Positions 33,575 to 41,034 of a DNA stretch of 64,000 nt are shown in pieces. Every line of letters begins with the position of its first letter. Position 1 is the first letter of the stretch. Both the position numbers and the translations under genes were made by a program. The notes beneath the pieces were generated by a model that saw only the letters and a list, made by a program, of their open reading frames with translations, was not told the origin of the DNA and ran no database searches. The DNA comes from Nonomuraea rhodomycinica (GTDB lineage Bacteria > Actinomycetota > Actinomycetes > Streptosporangiales > Streptosporangiaceae): NCBI RefSeq assembly GCF_013363995.1, contig NZ_JABWGO010000002.1:248001-312000 (forward strand). Reading direction: 5' to 3'.

Positions 33575-34213
33575 CTACCGTCTCGTCAGGTACAGCGCGA
33601 GCTGGATGCGGTCGCGCAGGCCCAGCTTGCGCAGGACGCTGGAGACGTGGTTCCGCACCGTGCCCTCGGAGATGACCAGCCGCGTGGCGATCTCCCGGTT
33701 GCTGGCGCCGGCGGCCACCATCCGGGCCACGTCGAGCTCCCGCGCCGACAGCGACTCCGCCTCGCGGACGCCACCGGTCCCGTACGGCACGGGCGTGCGG
33801 CGCACATGGGCGACCAGCCGGGCGGCGGCGGGACTCCCCAGCACGGTCTCGCCGCGGCTCGTCCGGCGGATGGCCTCGACCACGTCGTCGGGCGAGCAGT
33901 CCTTGAGCAGGTACCCGACGGCGCCGCCGCGCAGGGCGCCGAAGATGTACGCGTCCTCGTCGAAGGTGGTGAGCACGATCGCCGCCACCGACGGGTGCTC
34001 GGCCGACAGGCGCGTGATCAGCTCGACCCCGTCCATGCGCGGCATCCGGGCGTCCACGAGCGCCACGTCGGGACGCGTCACGGGCACCTGCGCCAGGGCG
34101 GCCACCCCGTCGGCGGCCTCGCCGACGACCTCGATGCCCTCCTCGACCTCCAGCATCTTGCGCAGCCCCCGCCGCATCAGCTCCTGGTCGTCCACCAGCA
34201 GGACGCGGATCAT
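33575..34213 (-). CDS. Response regulator, NarL/LuxR family (DesR-like)
   Basis: This 212-residue regulator has a receiver domain (VLLVDDQELMRRG; phospho-acceptor D54 in VALVDARMP; Lys in LLKDCSPDD) and a C-terminal LuxR HTH (LSARELDVARMVAAGASNREIA... GTVRNHVSSVLRKLGLRDRIQ). ATG 34211-34213 overlaps the TGA of the upstream kinase gene, so the frame extending further upstream is not the gene. It is the partner of the kinase at 34210-35391. Targets are unknown; the CPBP protease gene lies divergent beyond the kinase. Confidence 0.92.
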   Translation of the reverse strand: MIRVLLVDDQELMRRGLRKMLEVEEGIEVVGEAADGVAALAQVPVTRPDVALVDARMPRMDGVELITRLSAEHPSVAAIVLTTFDEDAYIFGALRGGAVGYLLKDCSPDDVVEAIRRTSRGETVLGSPAAARLVAHVRRTPVPYGTGGVREAESLSARELDVARMVAAGASNREIATRLVISEGTVRNHVSSVLRKLGLRDRIQLALYLTRR

Positions 34214-35391
34214 GCCGGCAGCTCCGCGCGCAGCTCGAAGCCCCTGGCCGCGTTGCCGCTGGACAGCGTGCCGCCGAGGGCCTCGACCCGCTCGGCCAGC
34301 GAGCTCAGCCCGAATCCCCGGCCCTGGCCGTGGCCCTTGCCGTCGTCGGCGACCACGAGCACCACCTTTCCCTTCTCGAACGCCAGCGAGCCGCGCACGA
34401 ACCGGGCCCCGGCATGGCGGAGCGCGTTGGTGAGCCCTTCCTGCAACACGCGGTACAGGACCAGTTCGGTGTCGGGCCCGAGCAGGCGTTCGGTGCCCGT
34501 CACGTCGAAGCTGACCGCGACCCCGGTGCCGCTGAAGGAGTCGGCGAGCCGTTCGAGCGCGGCGCTCCCGAGGTGCCCGTCGAGCGCGAGGGGCCGCAGG
34601 GCGCGCACCCAACGGCGGGCGTCGGCGAGCGCCGCCGCCGTGAGCTCCTTGGCCTGGCGCACCTCGTCCCAGGCGGCTTCAGGACGGCGGTCGCGGAAGC
34701 GCTCGGCGTTCTCCAGGCCCATCTTGATGACGGTGAGGTGATGGCCGATCGAGTCGTGCATCTCGGCGGCCATCCGCCCGCGCTCCTGGGCGACGGTCAG
34801 CTCCCTGACCCGCTCGGCGAGCTGCCGGGCCCTCAGGACGGACGCCACCATGCCCAGCACGAACGCGGCGAACACCACGAGGAACCCCACCTCCCTCAGC
34901 ACATCGGCCATCGGCCTGCCCACGGCCAGGGGAATCGCGCTCATCAGCGCCGCCTGCCCCGCGAGGATGGCGGCGGCCATGCGCATGCCGAAGACGAACG
35001 CCACGTTGGCGATGGCGAGAAGCGTCAACGGGACGTGCGTGCCCGCCGACCCGGTGAGGCCGAGGGCGAAGGTGGCCACCAGGAACGCGGGGGAGGCGAG
35101 GCGGCGGCCACGGTGTCCGCGACTCCACGGCAGCACCAGCCACAGGCCGAGGACGAGCGCGATGTTGACGGCGAACAGGCCCCGGTAGGGCGCGTAGCCG
35201 GCGTCCAGCAGGTTGACGGCGACCACGGCCCCGAGCATCAGCCAGAAGATCAGGCTGAACAGGAGCGGACGATCCGGATCACGCAGACCGAGCGGGAGCG
35301 CACGATCCGGATCACGCAGCCGGGGCGGGAGCGGACGACCACGAAGCCACGGCGGGAGCGGACGACGATCGGGGTCACGCAACCACGACAT
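34210..35391 (-). CDS. Sensor histidine kinase, DesK/NarL type, with degenerate repeated N-terminus
   Basis: This 393-residue kinase has five or six TM segments in residues ~40-200, a phospho-acceptor region AEMHDSIGHHL (H212) and an ATPase domain with EGLTNALRHAGA and GLSSLAERVEALGGTL. Before the first TM, residues 1-40 consist of diverged copies of a DPDRRPLPPWLRG-like unit, so the DNA encodes a short imperfect tandem repeat. The start could lie within that repeat. It overlaps its response regulator by 4 nt. DesK-type kinases sense membrane state, and that is a possible role. Confidence 0.9.
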   Translation of the reverse strand: MSWLRDPDRRPLPPWLRGRPLPPRLRDPDRALPLGLRDPDRPLLFSLIFWLMLGAVVAVNLLDAGYAPYRGLFAVNIALVLGLWLVLPWSRGHRGRRLASPAFLVATFALGLTGSAGTHVPLTLLAIANVAFVFGMRMAAAILAGQAALMSAIPLAVGRPMADVLREVGFLVVFAAFVLGMVASVLRARQLAERVRELTVAQERGRMAAEMHDSIGHHLTVIKMGLENAERFRDRRPEAAWDEVRQAKELTAAALADARRWVRALRPLALDGHLGSAALERLADSFSGTGVAVSFDVTGTERLLGPDTELVLYRVLQEGLTNALRHAGARFVRGSLAFEKGKVVLVVADDGKGHGQGRGFGLSSLAERVEALGGTLSSGNAARGFELRAELPA

Positions 35392-35514
35392 GTGAGCGAC
35401 CCTACGACTCCCCGGCCGCGTTGTGATCCTCCTCAGGCACCATGACGCCGGTCATGGCCGGATCCTTCTCAAGCCCGATGCGCCGGAAGACGGCGCGTTC
35501 CTACGGTTCGTGAC

Positions 35515-36291
35515 ATGAAACCGATCTGGTCCGTCGTCATCGTCGTGGTCACCATGTTCGTCCAGGTCCTGGCGGCCGCCATTCCGGTGTCCCTGCTCCT
35601 GGACCGCCACAGCCCGCTGCGCGAGCCGCTCGCGGCCGTCGGCATCACGCTCGCCTCGCTGCTGCTCGTCCATCTCGTCCGCCGCTACGTCGACCGGCGG
35701 CCGTGGGCGGCGCTGGGTTGGCACAAGCCGTCCCACATCATGATCGGTGTGGTCGCCGGCCTGGTGCCGGTGCTCGTCGCGAACGGGATCTCACTCGCCG
35801 TGGGCGCGGTGACCTGGGTGCCGGTGGACGGGTCCTTCCTGGCGTGGCTGCCGCTGGTCATGGTCGTCGTCCTGCTCAACCAGGCGTTCCCGGAGGAGCT
35901 GCTGTGGCGCGGGCACCTCGTCGACACCCTGCTGGTACGGCTGTCGCCCCGGGCGGTCCTGGTCATCTCCTCCACGGTCTTCGGGGCGCTGCACATCCTG
36001 TCCTCCAGCGACGCGGACACGGTCCTGGAGCGAGTGCTGCACATGGTCATGGCCGTGGCGCTCGGGTTCGCGTGCACGGCGGCCCGGTTGCGCGGGGGTG
36101 GCCTGTGGATGGCGGTCGGCGTGCACTGGGGCCTGCACATCGGCCTGCGGGTGCTGCCCATCCAGGCGGTCGACTACGGCGTGCAGGTCGTGCTCCAGAC
36201 GGTCATGCTCGCTGTGGCGGGCGCCGTCCTGCTGAAGGGCCGGGGCCTGCTCTCGCCCACCCCGCGCACCCCGGAGCGGGCGGAGGTCTGA
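35515..36291 (+). CDS. CPBP-family intramembrane metalloprotease (Abi/CAAX-like)
   Basis: This 258-residue membrane protein has about seven hydrophobic segments. The family's diagnostic motifs are present in the second half: EELLWRG (EExxxR), FGALHIL and VGVHWGLHIGL. In characterised members these Glu and His residues form a membrane-embedded active site. Bacterial CPBP proteins include bacteriocin self-immunity and maturation factors, but no such genes are adjacent. It is divergent from the kinase/regulator pair, 123 nt apart, so it may be under their control. Confidence 0.85.
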   Translation: MKPIWSVVIVVVTMFVQVLAAAIPVSLLLDRHSPLREPLAAVGITLASLLLVHLVRRYVDRRPWAALGWHKPSHIMIGVVAGLVPVLVANGISLAVGAVTWVPVDGSFLAWLPLVMVVVLLNQAFPEELLWRGHLVDTLLVRLSPRAVLVISSTVFGALHILSSSDADTVLERVLHMVMAVALGFACTAARLRGGGLWMAVGVHWGLHIGLRVLPIQAVDYGVQVVLQTVMLAVAGAVLLKGRGLLSPTPRTPERAEV

Positions 36292-36332
36292 CGGCGCGGC
36301 TGCGGCGGGGGTTCGGTGGGGTTCGGCGGGGT

Positions 36333-36376
36333 CCGGCAGAGGAGGCTTCGTCCTGCCGGCACCACCCGAAGCCTCC
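36333..36376 (+). other. Two interlocking inverted repeats (possible RNA pseudoknot or alternative hairpins)
   Basis: Stem A is CCGGCAG (36333-36339) with CTGCCGG (36353-36359). Stem B is GGAGGCTTCG (36341-36350) with CGAAGCCTCC (36367-36376). The order A5-B5-A3-B3 is that of an H-type pseudoknot, or of two mutually exclusive hairpins. It lies 42 nt after the CPBP stop and 138 nt before the next kinase start. Confidence 0.5.
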
Positions 36377-36382
36377 GGACCA

Positions 36383-36403
36383 CCCCCGACTTTCGTCAGG
36401 GGG
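36383..36403 (+). terminator. Hairpin after the CPBP gene
   Basis: CCCCCGAC (36383-36390) pairs with GTC-a-GGGGG (36395-36403) around a 4-nt loop with one bulged A. It is a candidate terminator for the CPBP gene, immediately after the interlocking repeats. Confidence 0.45.
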
Positions 36404-36513
36404 CAAGGACGCCGAAAGGAGGGTCCCAACCGCCCGCCCCACCCCCTACAGTCCAGGCCAGGACCAGCGTCAGAAGGGGGCGGGTGGTGGGCGGAGGACG
36501 CCGAGCTGCGAGC

Positions 36514-38295
36514 ATGCGTAGCGTGCGTGACGCCTTCTTCGCCCGCTTCGAGCGGCACAGCGGCGTCGCTCTGTGGCTGCTGCTCGCCACCCCCGCCGTC
36601 GCCGGCGCCCTCCTCCTGCACGGCCGGGAAGCGCTCGTGTCGGCCGCCGGGGTGCCGCTGCTGGGCGTCGCCGTCGCCGTGCGCGAGCGGTGGCCGCTCG
36701 TGGCGCTGGCCGTGCCCGTCGCGCTCGGGCTGGCCCTGGACGTGGAACTGCTCGCCGTGCCGTACTGGCCCGCGCTCGCCGCCCTGGCGTGGCTGGCCGG
36801 CAGCCGGGCGGCGACCCGTCCGGCCCTGTGGTTCCACGCGGCGGTGGCGGTCGCGGGACTGCCCCTGTGCATGGTGCTGTCGCCCGACCACCTGTGGGGG
36901 TGGCCGTCGCTGCTGCTCGCCCTGCTGATCGTCGTGGTGCTGCCGTGGCAGCTGGGCCGCTACCGCCGCCGGTACGCCGCCCTCGCCCGCGCCGGGTGGC
37001 GGCTGGCCGACCGCATGGAACGCGAGCAGCGGATCATCGCCGACCGGGCCCGCATCCGCGAACGGGCGCGCATCGCGGGCGACATGCACGACTCGCTCGG
37101 CCACGACCTGACGCTCATGGCGATGCGGGCCGCCGCACTCCAGCTCGATCCCACGCTCGACCCCCGCCACCAGGCGGTGGTGGCCGAACTGAGGGAGGCA
37201 GCCGCCGAGGCGACCGAGCGGCTGCGCGACATCGTCGGCGTCCTCCGCACCGACGACGACGAGCCCCCGCCCGAGTCCTCCTTCACCTCGCCTGAGCCGC
37301 CCTTCACCTCGCCCGAACCCCCATCCGCCTCGCCGGAACCCCCATCCGCCTCGCCCGAACTCTCCTTCACCGGGCCCGAGCCGCCCTTCACCTCGCCCGA
37401 GCCCCCTTCCGCCACAGCCGCGCAACCGGGCGACCTGAATGGCCCTCGTTCACCGGTCGAAGGCGCCCGCGCCGTCGGCGGCCCTCTCCCGTCGGGGGAG
37501 CGGCGCCATGCCGACGATGGCCCTCTCCCGCTGGTCGAACGGGCCCGCGCCGCCGGGATGGCGGTGACCCTCGAACGCCTGGACGATCTCACCGGCATCC
37601 CCCCGATGACGGTCCTGGCCGTACGGCGCGTCGTGCAGGAGGGGCTGACCAACGCCGCCAAGCACGCCCCGGGCGCGCCGGTGCGCGTCCGTGTCGTCCG
37701 CGAGGCCGGCGCGCTGCGCGTGAGCGTCGCCAACGCTCCACCTGTCGCGCCCGCCGTGGACGCGATCTCGGGCGGCGCCGGGCTGGCGGGCCTGGACGAG
37801 CGGGTACGGCTGGCGGGCGGCACCCTGCGGGCGGGGCCCGTCCGGGGCGGCGGGTTCGAGGTGGTGGCCGAGTTGCCCACCCAGCCGAACGCGGCCGCCC
37901 GCCCACCCACCGACGCCGGCCTGAGCACCTCCGCCCGGGAACTGGCCCGAGCCGAGCGGGAGGTGCGCCGAGGGCTGACCCAGACCGTGCTCGTGCCGCT
38001 GGCCGTGCTGACCGGGATCCTGGTGCTGATGATCCCGGTCTGGGTGCTCAGCACGTCGCTGTCCGTCCTGCCGCGCGGCACGTACGACGGGCTCGCGGTG
38101 GGGGCTCCGCGCGCCGAGGTCGAGGCGCGGCTGCCCAGCTTCACCCGGGACGGCCCGCCCGACGGCGCCCCGCCCGCCCCGAACGGCCAGAGCTGCGTGT
38201 ACTACACCGTGCGGGCGTTCGACGACGGCGCCTACCGGCTGTGCTTCGCGGACGGCCGGCTTGCTTCGAAGTCCGTGGTGGGGCCACAGAGATGA
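36514..38295 (+). CDS. Unpaired sensor histidine kinase with low-complexity linker and C-terminal TM plus outer domain
   Basis: This 593-residue protein has several N-terminal TM segments (~residues 18-160) and a HisKA_3 phospho-acceptor region RIAGDMHDSLGHDL (H192). A Ser/Pro/Glu-rich linker of repeated PEPPFTSPEPPSAS-like units (~residues 250-310) follows, then an ATPase domain (EGLTNAAKHAPG, GGAGLAGLDERVRLAGG). The protein then continues, unlike its two neighbours, with a further TM (residues ~490-520, VLVPLAVLTGILVLMIPVWVL) and an outer domain containing two Cys (SCVYYTVR, YRLCFADG) that recalls the BamE/SmpA-type small fold. No response regulator adjoins it. The start is uncertain (ATG 36514 or GTG 36523). 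Confidence 0.82.
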   Translation: MRSVRDAFFARFERHSGVALWLLLATPAVAGALLLHGREALVSAAGVPLLGVAVAVRERWPLVALAVPVALGLALDVELLAVPYWPALAALAWLAGSRAATRPALWFHAAVAVAGLPLCMVLSPDHLWGWPSLLLALLIVVVLPWQLGRYRRRYAALARAGWRLADRMEREQRIIADRARIRERARIAGDMHDSLGHDLTLMAMRAAALQLDPTLDPRHQAVVAELREAAAEATERLRDIVGVLRTDDDEPPPESSFTSPEPPFTSPEPPSASPEPPSASPELSFTGPEPPFTSPEPPSATAAQPGDLNGPRSPVEGARAVGGPLPSGERRHADDGPLPLVERARAAGMAVTLERLDDLTGIPPMTVLAVRRVVQEGLTNAAKHAPGAPVRVRVVREAGALRVSVANAPPVAPAVDAISGGAGLAGLDERVRLAGGTLRAGPVRGGGFEVVAELPTQPNAAARPPTDAGLSTSARELARAEREVRRGLTQTVLVPLAVLTGILVLMIPVWVLSTSLSVLPRGTYDGLAVGAPRAEVEARLPSFTRDGPPDGAPPAPNGQSCVYYTVRAFDDGAYRLCFADGRLASKSVVGPQR

Positions 38296-38614
38296 GCGCG
38301 CCCGCGGGCATCGCCGTCATCCCCTCGTCATGGGAGCTGGAAGCCCGCGTTGATGGAGCCGAGCGCCTGCCGAGGATCTCCCGACCCGTGCGGGGCTAGG
38401 GGGCCGGGCGCGTCTTCGCGGGCATCGCGAGAAGTTTCGCGCTCCGAGGGGAGCCGCTGCTCCTGCTGTCCCCAGGTCGGCTGGATGGTGTGCTTGTGAG
38501 GGGAGGCGATCCCGGAGCGTTCGCGGAAACTCGACGGCCCGCGTTGGTAGGGAAACCCCCGCAGCCTGCACAGGTGTTGAAGTGCTCCTGCCGGAGGCTG
38601 GGACCTGAGCCTGT
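38296..38614. other. 319-bp gene-poor stretch, nothing recognised
   Basis: Between the unpaired kinase and the NTF2-like gene I see no convincing gene. An 84-codon minus-strand frame (38317-38571) has an Arg/Pro/Ala-rich composition typical of non-coding GC-rich sequence. The stretch CCCGCGTTG recurs at ~38347 and ~38541 in similar surroundings, perhaps a decayed duplication. No terminal inverted repeats or transposase motifs were found. Confidence 0.5.
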
Positions 38615-38971
38615 TCAGCGCTGGGTGTTCTCGTAGTAGGCGCGGACTCGGGTGGCGAGGTGGTGTTCGTCGAGTTCGACGACGTCCAGGACGCGGTTGC
38701 CGTTGTCGCGCTGGTAGAGGAGGGCGTAACCGCTGGGGTTGGTCAGCAGCGCCACTTCAGTGAAGCTGAGGTCGGGGGCGAGGTCCAGACCGCGGGCGAA
38801 GTGGCGGCGCAGTTCCTGCTTGCCGTGCAGGCGGCCGTCCGGTCGTCCCCAGCGGGTGACCACGGTGGATGCACTGAAGTCCACGTCGTCGGCATAGCAG
38901 GCCATGATCGCGTCGAGGTCGTGGCTGTTCCATGCGGTGAGCCAGCGGTCGGCGTGAAGGCGGGCGTTCAT
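38615..38971 (-). CDS. NTF2-like / SnoaL-like small protein
   Basis: This 118-residue single-domain protein has the cone-shaped NTF2 fold. The typical opening is present (ADRWLTAWNSHDLDAIMACYADDVDFSASTV), as is the HGKQELRRHFARGL helix and the final strands (VLDVVELDEHHLATRVRAYY). Members include polyketide cyclases, ketosteroid isomerase-like proteins and many of unknown role. The Asp/His pair near residues 18-20 and the acidic Asp-Asp at 29-30 are consistent with the family but do not fix a reaction. ATG 38971 is chosen because sequence further upstream in frame is translated from the 22-bp tandem repeat. Confidence 0.8.
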   Translation of the reverse strand: MNARLHADRWLTAWNSHDLDAIMACYADDVDFSASTVVTRWGRPDGRLHGKQELRRHFARGLDLAPDLSFTEVALLTNPSGYALLYQRDNGNRVLDVVELDEHHLATRVRAYYENTQR

Positions 38972-39062
38972 GACACCAAGTGTGGCGAACTCGCCCGGCA
39001 GAGCGCGCGATGGGGCGTGGCGCATGCGACCGCCGAGTCGCGGAGACGTGACAAGTGCACCC

Positions 39063-39215
39063 AGGGAACGTGACGGGCCCGCCCCGGGAACGTGACGGGC
39101 GCGCCCAGGGAACGTGACGGGCGCGCCCCGGGAACGTGACGAGCCCGCCCCGGGAACATGACTGGCCCGCACCGGGACGTGACGAGCCCGCCCCGGGAAC
39201 GCGACGGGCGCGCCC
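39063..39215. repeat. 7 x 22-bp tandem repeat array
   Basis: Seven contiguous units with consensus (C/A)GGGAACGTGACGGGC followed by SCGCCC occupy 39063-39215. Six are 22 bp and the sixth is 21 bp. The units differ at few positions (unit 5 most). There are no spacers. The 22-bp period is close to two helical turns, so GGGAACGTGAC motifs face the same side of the helix. The array lies between the NTF2-like start (38971) and the end of the TPM-like gene (39256). Confidence 0.9.
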
Positions 39216-39255
39216 CTGAGGGGACGCGCCCGAACGTGCCGTGCGACGTGACGGC

Positions 39256-40656
39256 CTACCAGTCGCCGCCGCCGCCGAAGTCGCCACCGCCGAAGTCTCC
39301 GCCGCCGAAGTCGCCCCAGCCGCCGCCACCGCCGCCGCCGAAGTCGCCCCCACCGCCGCCGAAGTCTCCGCCGCCACCGCCGAAGTCGCCCCCGGCGTCG
39401 GAGTAGCCCTCGGCGTAGCCGGCGCCGTAGCCGCCCCAGCCGCCGTGGAACATGCTGCCCATCATGGTGCCGATGAACATGCCGGTCATGACGTCGCCGA
39501 AGCCGCCGTAGTAGCCGTAGGCGTACGGCTGGTAGGCGGGACCGGCGTCGTAGTAGGGCCGGCGCTCACCGTTGATCATGACCTCGCGGGTCTGCGGGTC
39601 GAAGCCGCGCTCGACGGCCTCCGCGTCGGCCGCACAGGCGGGCACGTCGCGCACCGCGCCGCCGGGCGGGGCCCAGCGCACGTCGCGCACCGACGGGCCG
39701 TGCTGCGGGTTGAAGAAGCAGGGCGCGCGCCGCTCGGGCACCGGCTGGTTGTTGACCTTCGCCTTCACGACGGCCAGCGCGTAGCGGCCGTCCTCCAGCG
39801 TCTGGGTGACCTCGCGCACCTGGTCGGCCCGCTGGATGGCGGCGAGCTGCGTCTTGGCCTTCTCGTAGGCGTCGAGCGCCTGCTGCCACTCCTGGATGTG
39901 CGAGCCGCCCTGGCCGGCCAGGGTGACGTCGGTGTCGAGTGCGGTGATCTCCTCACCGAACTTGGTGACGTCCTCCTCGACGGTCTGCTTGACCGCCGCC
40001 AGGTCCTTGGCGTCCTGGATGGCCTGCTTCTTCTTCTTGTTCTTGGAGTACAGGAAGTAGCCGCCACCGCCGACCAGCGCGATCGCGCCGAGGCCGACGA
40101 GCGCGCCGGTGCCGCCGCCGTCGCCGCCCACCGGGCCGGAGTCGAGCGCGGCCCGCTTGCCCTCGGCCATGAGGTTGACCCGGGAGACGAACTCGTCGAT
40201 GCCCGCGGCCAGGTCCTCCTTGTGGTTGCGGACGGCCAGCTTGGAGAGCTGGTCGGTCATGCCGGGACGGCCGAAGTTGGACATGGCGTACAGCGAGGTG
40301 CCGTCGAGGACGGCCACGGTCACCTGGCCGCCGCCCTTGGCCTGCACCGTGGCCTTGCCGAGCCCGCTGACGTAGCTCTTCGGGTCGGTCACCGTGCCGT
40401 CGGGCAGCGCGGCGACGTAGACGTTGCTCTTGGAGTCCTTCAGCGTGTCGCGGATGGCCGACTGCTGGTCCGAGGTGAGCGGCGAGCCCGGCTCCACGTA
40501 CAGGCGGTCCTTCTTGTCCTTCCAGTAGGACACGATGGACTGGGCGTCGGGCGGCGCCGTGGCCGCCGTGGCGGCGGGGGACAGCGCGAGGACGACGAGT
40601 AGACCGGCGAACAGAGCCGCGGTCGCGGCCCCGGCTCGGCGCAGCGAATGGGTCAT
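39256..40656 (-). CDS. TPM-domain-like membrane protein with Gly-rich tail
   Basis: This 466-residue protein has a signal peptide (residues 1-~32) and an outer alpha/beta domain of TPM/YgcG type (LTSDQQSAIRDTLKDSKSNVYVAALPDGTV..., VTVAVLDGTSLYAM). A TM helix follows (GTGALVGLGAIALVGGGGYFLYS) with a KNKKKKQ stop-transfer. Next come a long predicted coiled coil (residues ~215-310) and a region with four Cys (APCFFNP, VPACAADAE). A Tyr/Gly-rich part ends in tandem GGDFGGG units. Such proteins are linked to envelope maintenance. ATG 40656 gives a suitable 10-nt gap to AAGGAGG; ATG 40665 is nearly adjacent to it. Confidence 0.75.
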   Translation of the reverse strand: MTHSLRRAGAATAALFAGLLVVLALSPAATAATAPPDAQSIVSYWKDKKDRLYVEPGSPLTSDQQSAIRDTLKDSKSNVYVAALPDGTVTDPKSYVSGLGKATVQAKGGGQVTVAVLDGTSLYAMSNFGRPGMTDQLSKLAVRNHKEDLAAGIDEFVSRVNLMAEGKRAALDSGPVGGDGGGTGALVGLGAIALVGGGGYFLYSKNKKKKQAIQDAKDLAAVKQTVEEDVTKFGEEITALDTDVTLAGQGGSHIQEWQQALDAYEKAKTQLAAIQRADQVREVTQTLEDGRYALAVVKAKVNNQPVPERRAPCFFNPQHGPSVRDVRWAPPGGAVRDVPACAADAEAVERGFDPQTREVMINGERRPYYDAGPAYQPYAYGYYGGFGDVMTGMFIGTMMGSMFHGGWGGYGAGYAEGYSDAGGDFGGGGGDFGGGGGDFGGGGGGGWGDFGGGDFGGGDFGGGGDW

Positions 40657-40944
40657 GGGCAGCATGCCTCCTTCGTCCTTGAGGACGAACGGGCGGTCGG
40701 CGAAGTTCCTCACTGTGGCACGTTACTCGTTTCGTATGAGGTGGGTGCGGCGGGTGACGGCCCCCTGAGGGGCCGCCGGAGTCGGGTGTCCCGGTGTCCT
40801 ACCCGGTGTCCCGCGGGGCAGGCGTCCTCGGTCTGGTGGATCGTCCCCGGTCGCGTGTCCTTGGTCGGGCGGACGGTCTGCGGCGCCGGGTGCCACGATG
40901 CGCGATCTCGCGGGCGGTCCCCGGAGGAGTCCCCCGATCTGCCG

Positions 40945-41022
40945 GACGGCATCCGGCCGTGGAAGCCGTCCGGCCGTCTCGCGGACGGCATCCGGCCGTG
41001 GAAGCCGTCCGGCCGTCTCGCG
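40945..41022. repeat. 2 x 39-bp direct repeat, each able to form a hairpin
   Basis: Two identical 39-bp units (40945-40983, 40984-41022) contain inverted arms. In the first, CCGGACGGC (40942-40950) pairs with GCCGTCCGG (40965-40973); the second has an 8-bp equivalent. They lie directly after the stop of the biotin-carboxylase gene and probably act as a tandem terminator. The rest of the 378-bp gap to the TPM-like start (40657-41034) has no gene; it includes short GGTGTCC repeats at ~40788-40812. Confidence 0.8.
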
Positions 41023-41034
41023 GACGGGTCCCGG

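Noticed and set aside
38317-38571. 84-codon minus-strand frame in the gap after the unpaired kinase
   Set aside because: Composition is Arg/Pro/Ala-rich, there is no SD or domain, and neighbouring frames look the same.
39063-39215. Possible CRISPR array
   Set aside because: The units are directly abutting with no unique spacers, and no cas genes are present.
39158-39406. Plus-strand frame encoding Pro/Lys/Ser repeats
   Set aside because: It is the antisense of the Gly-rich tail of the TPM-like protein and starts inside the 22-bp repeats.
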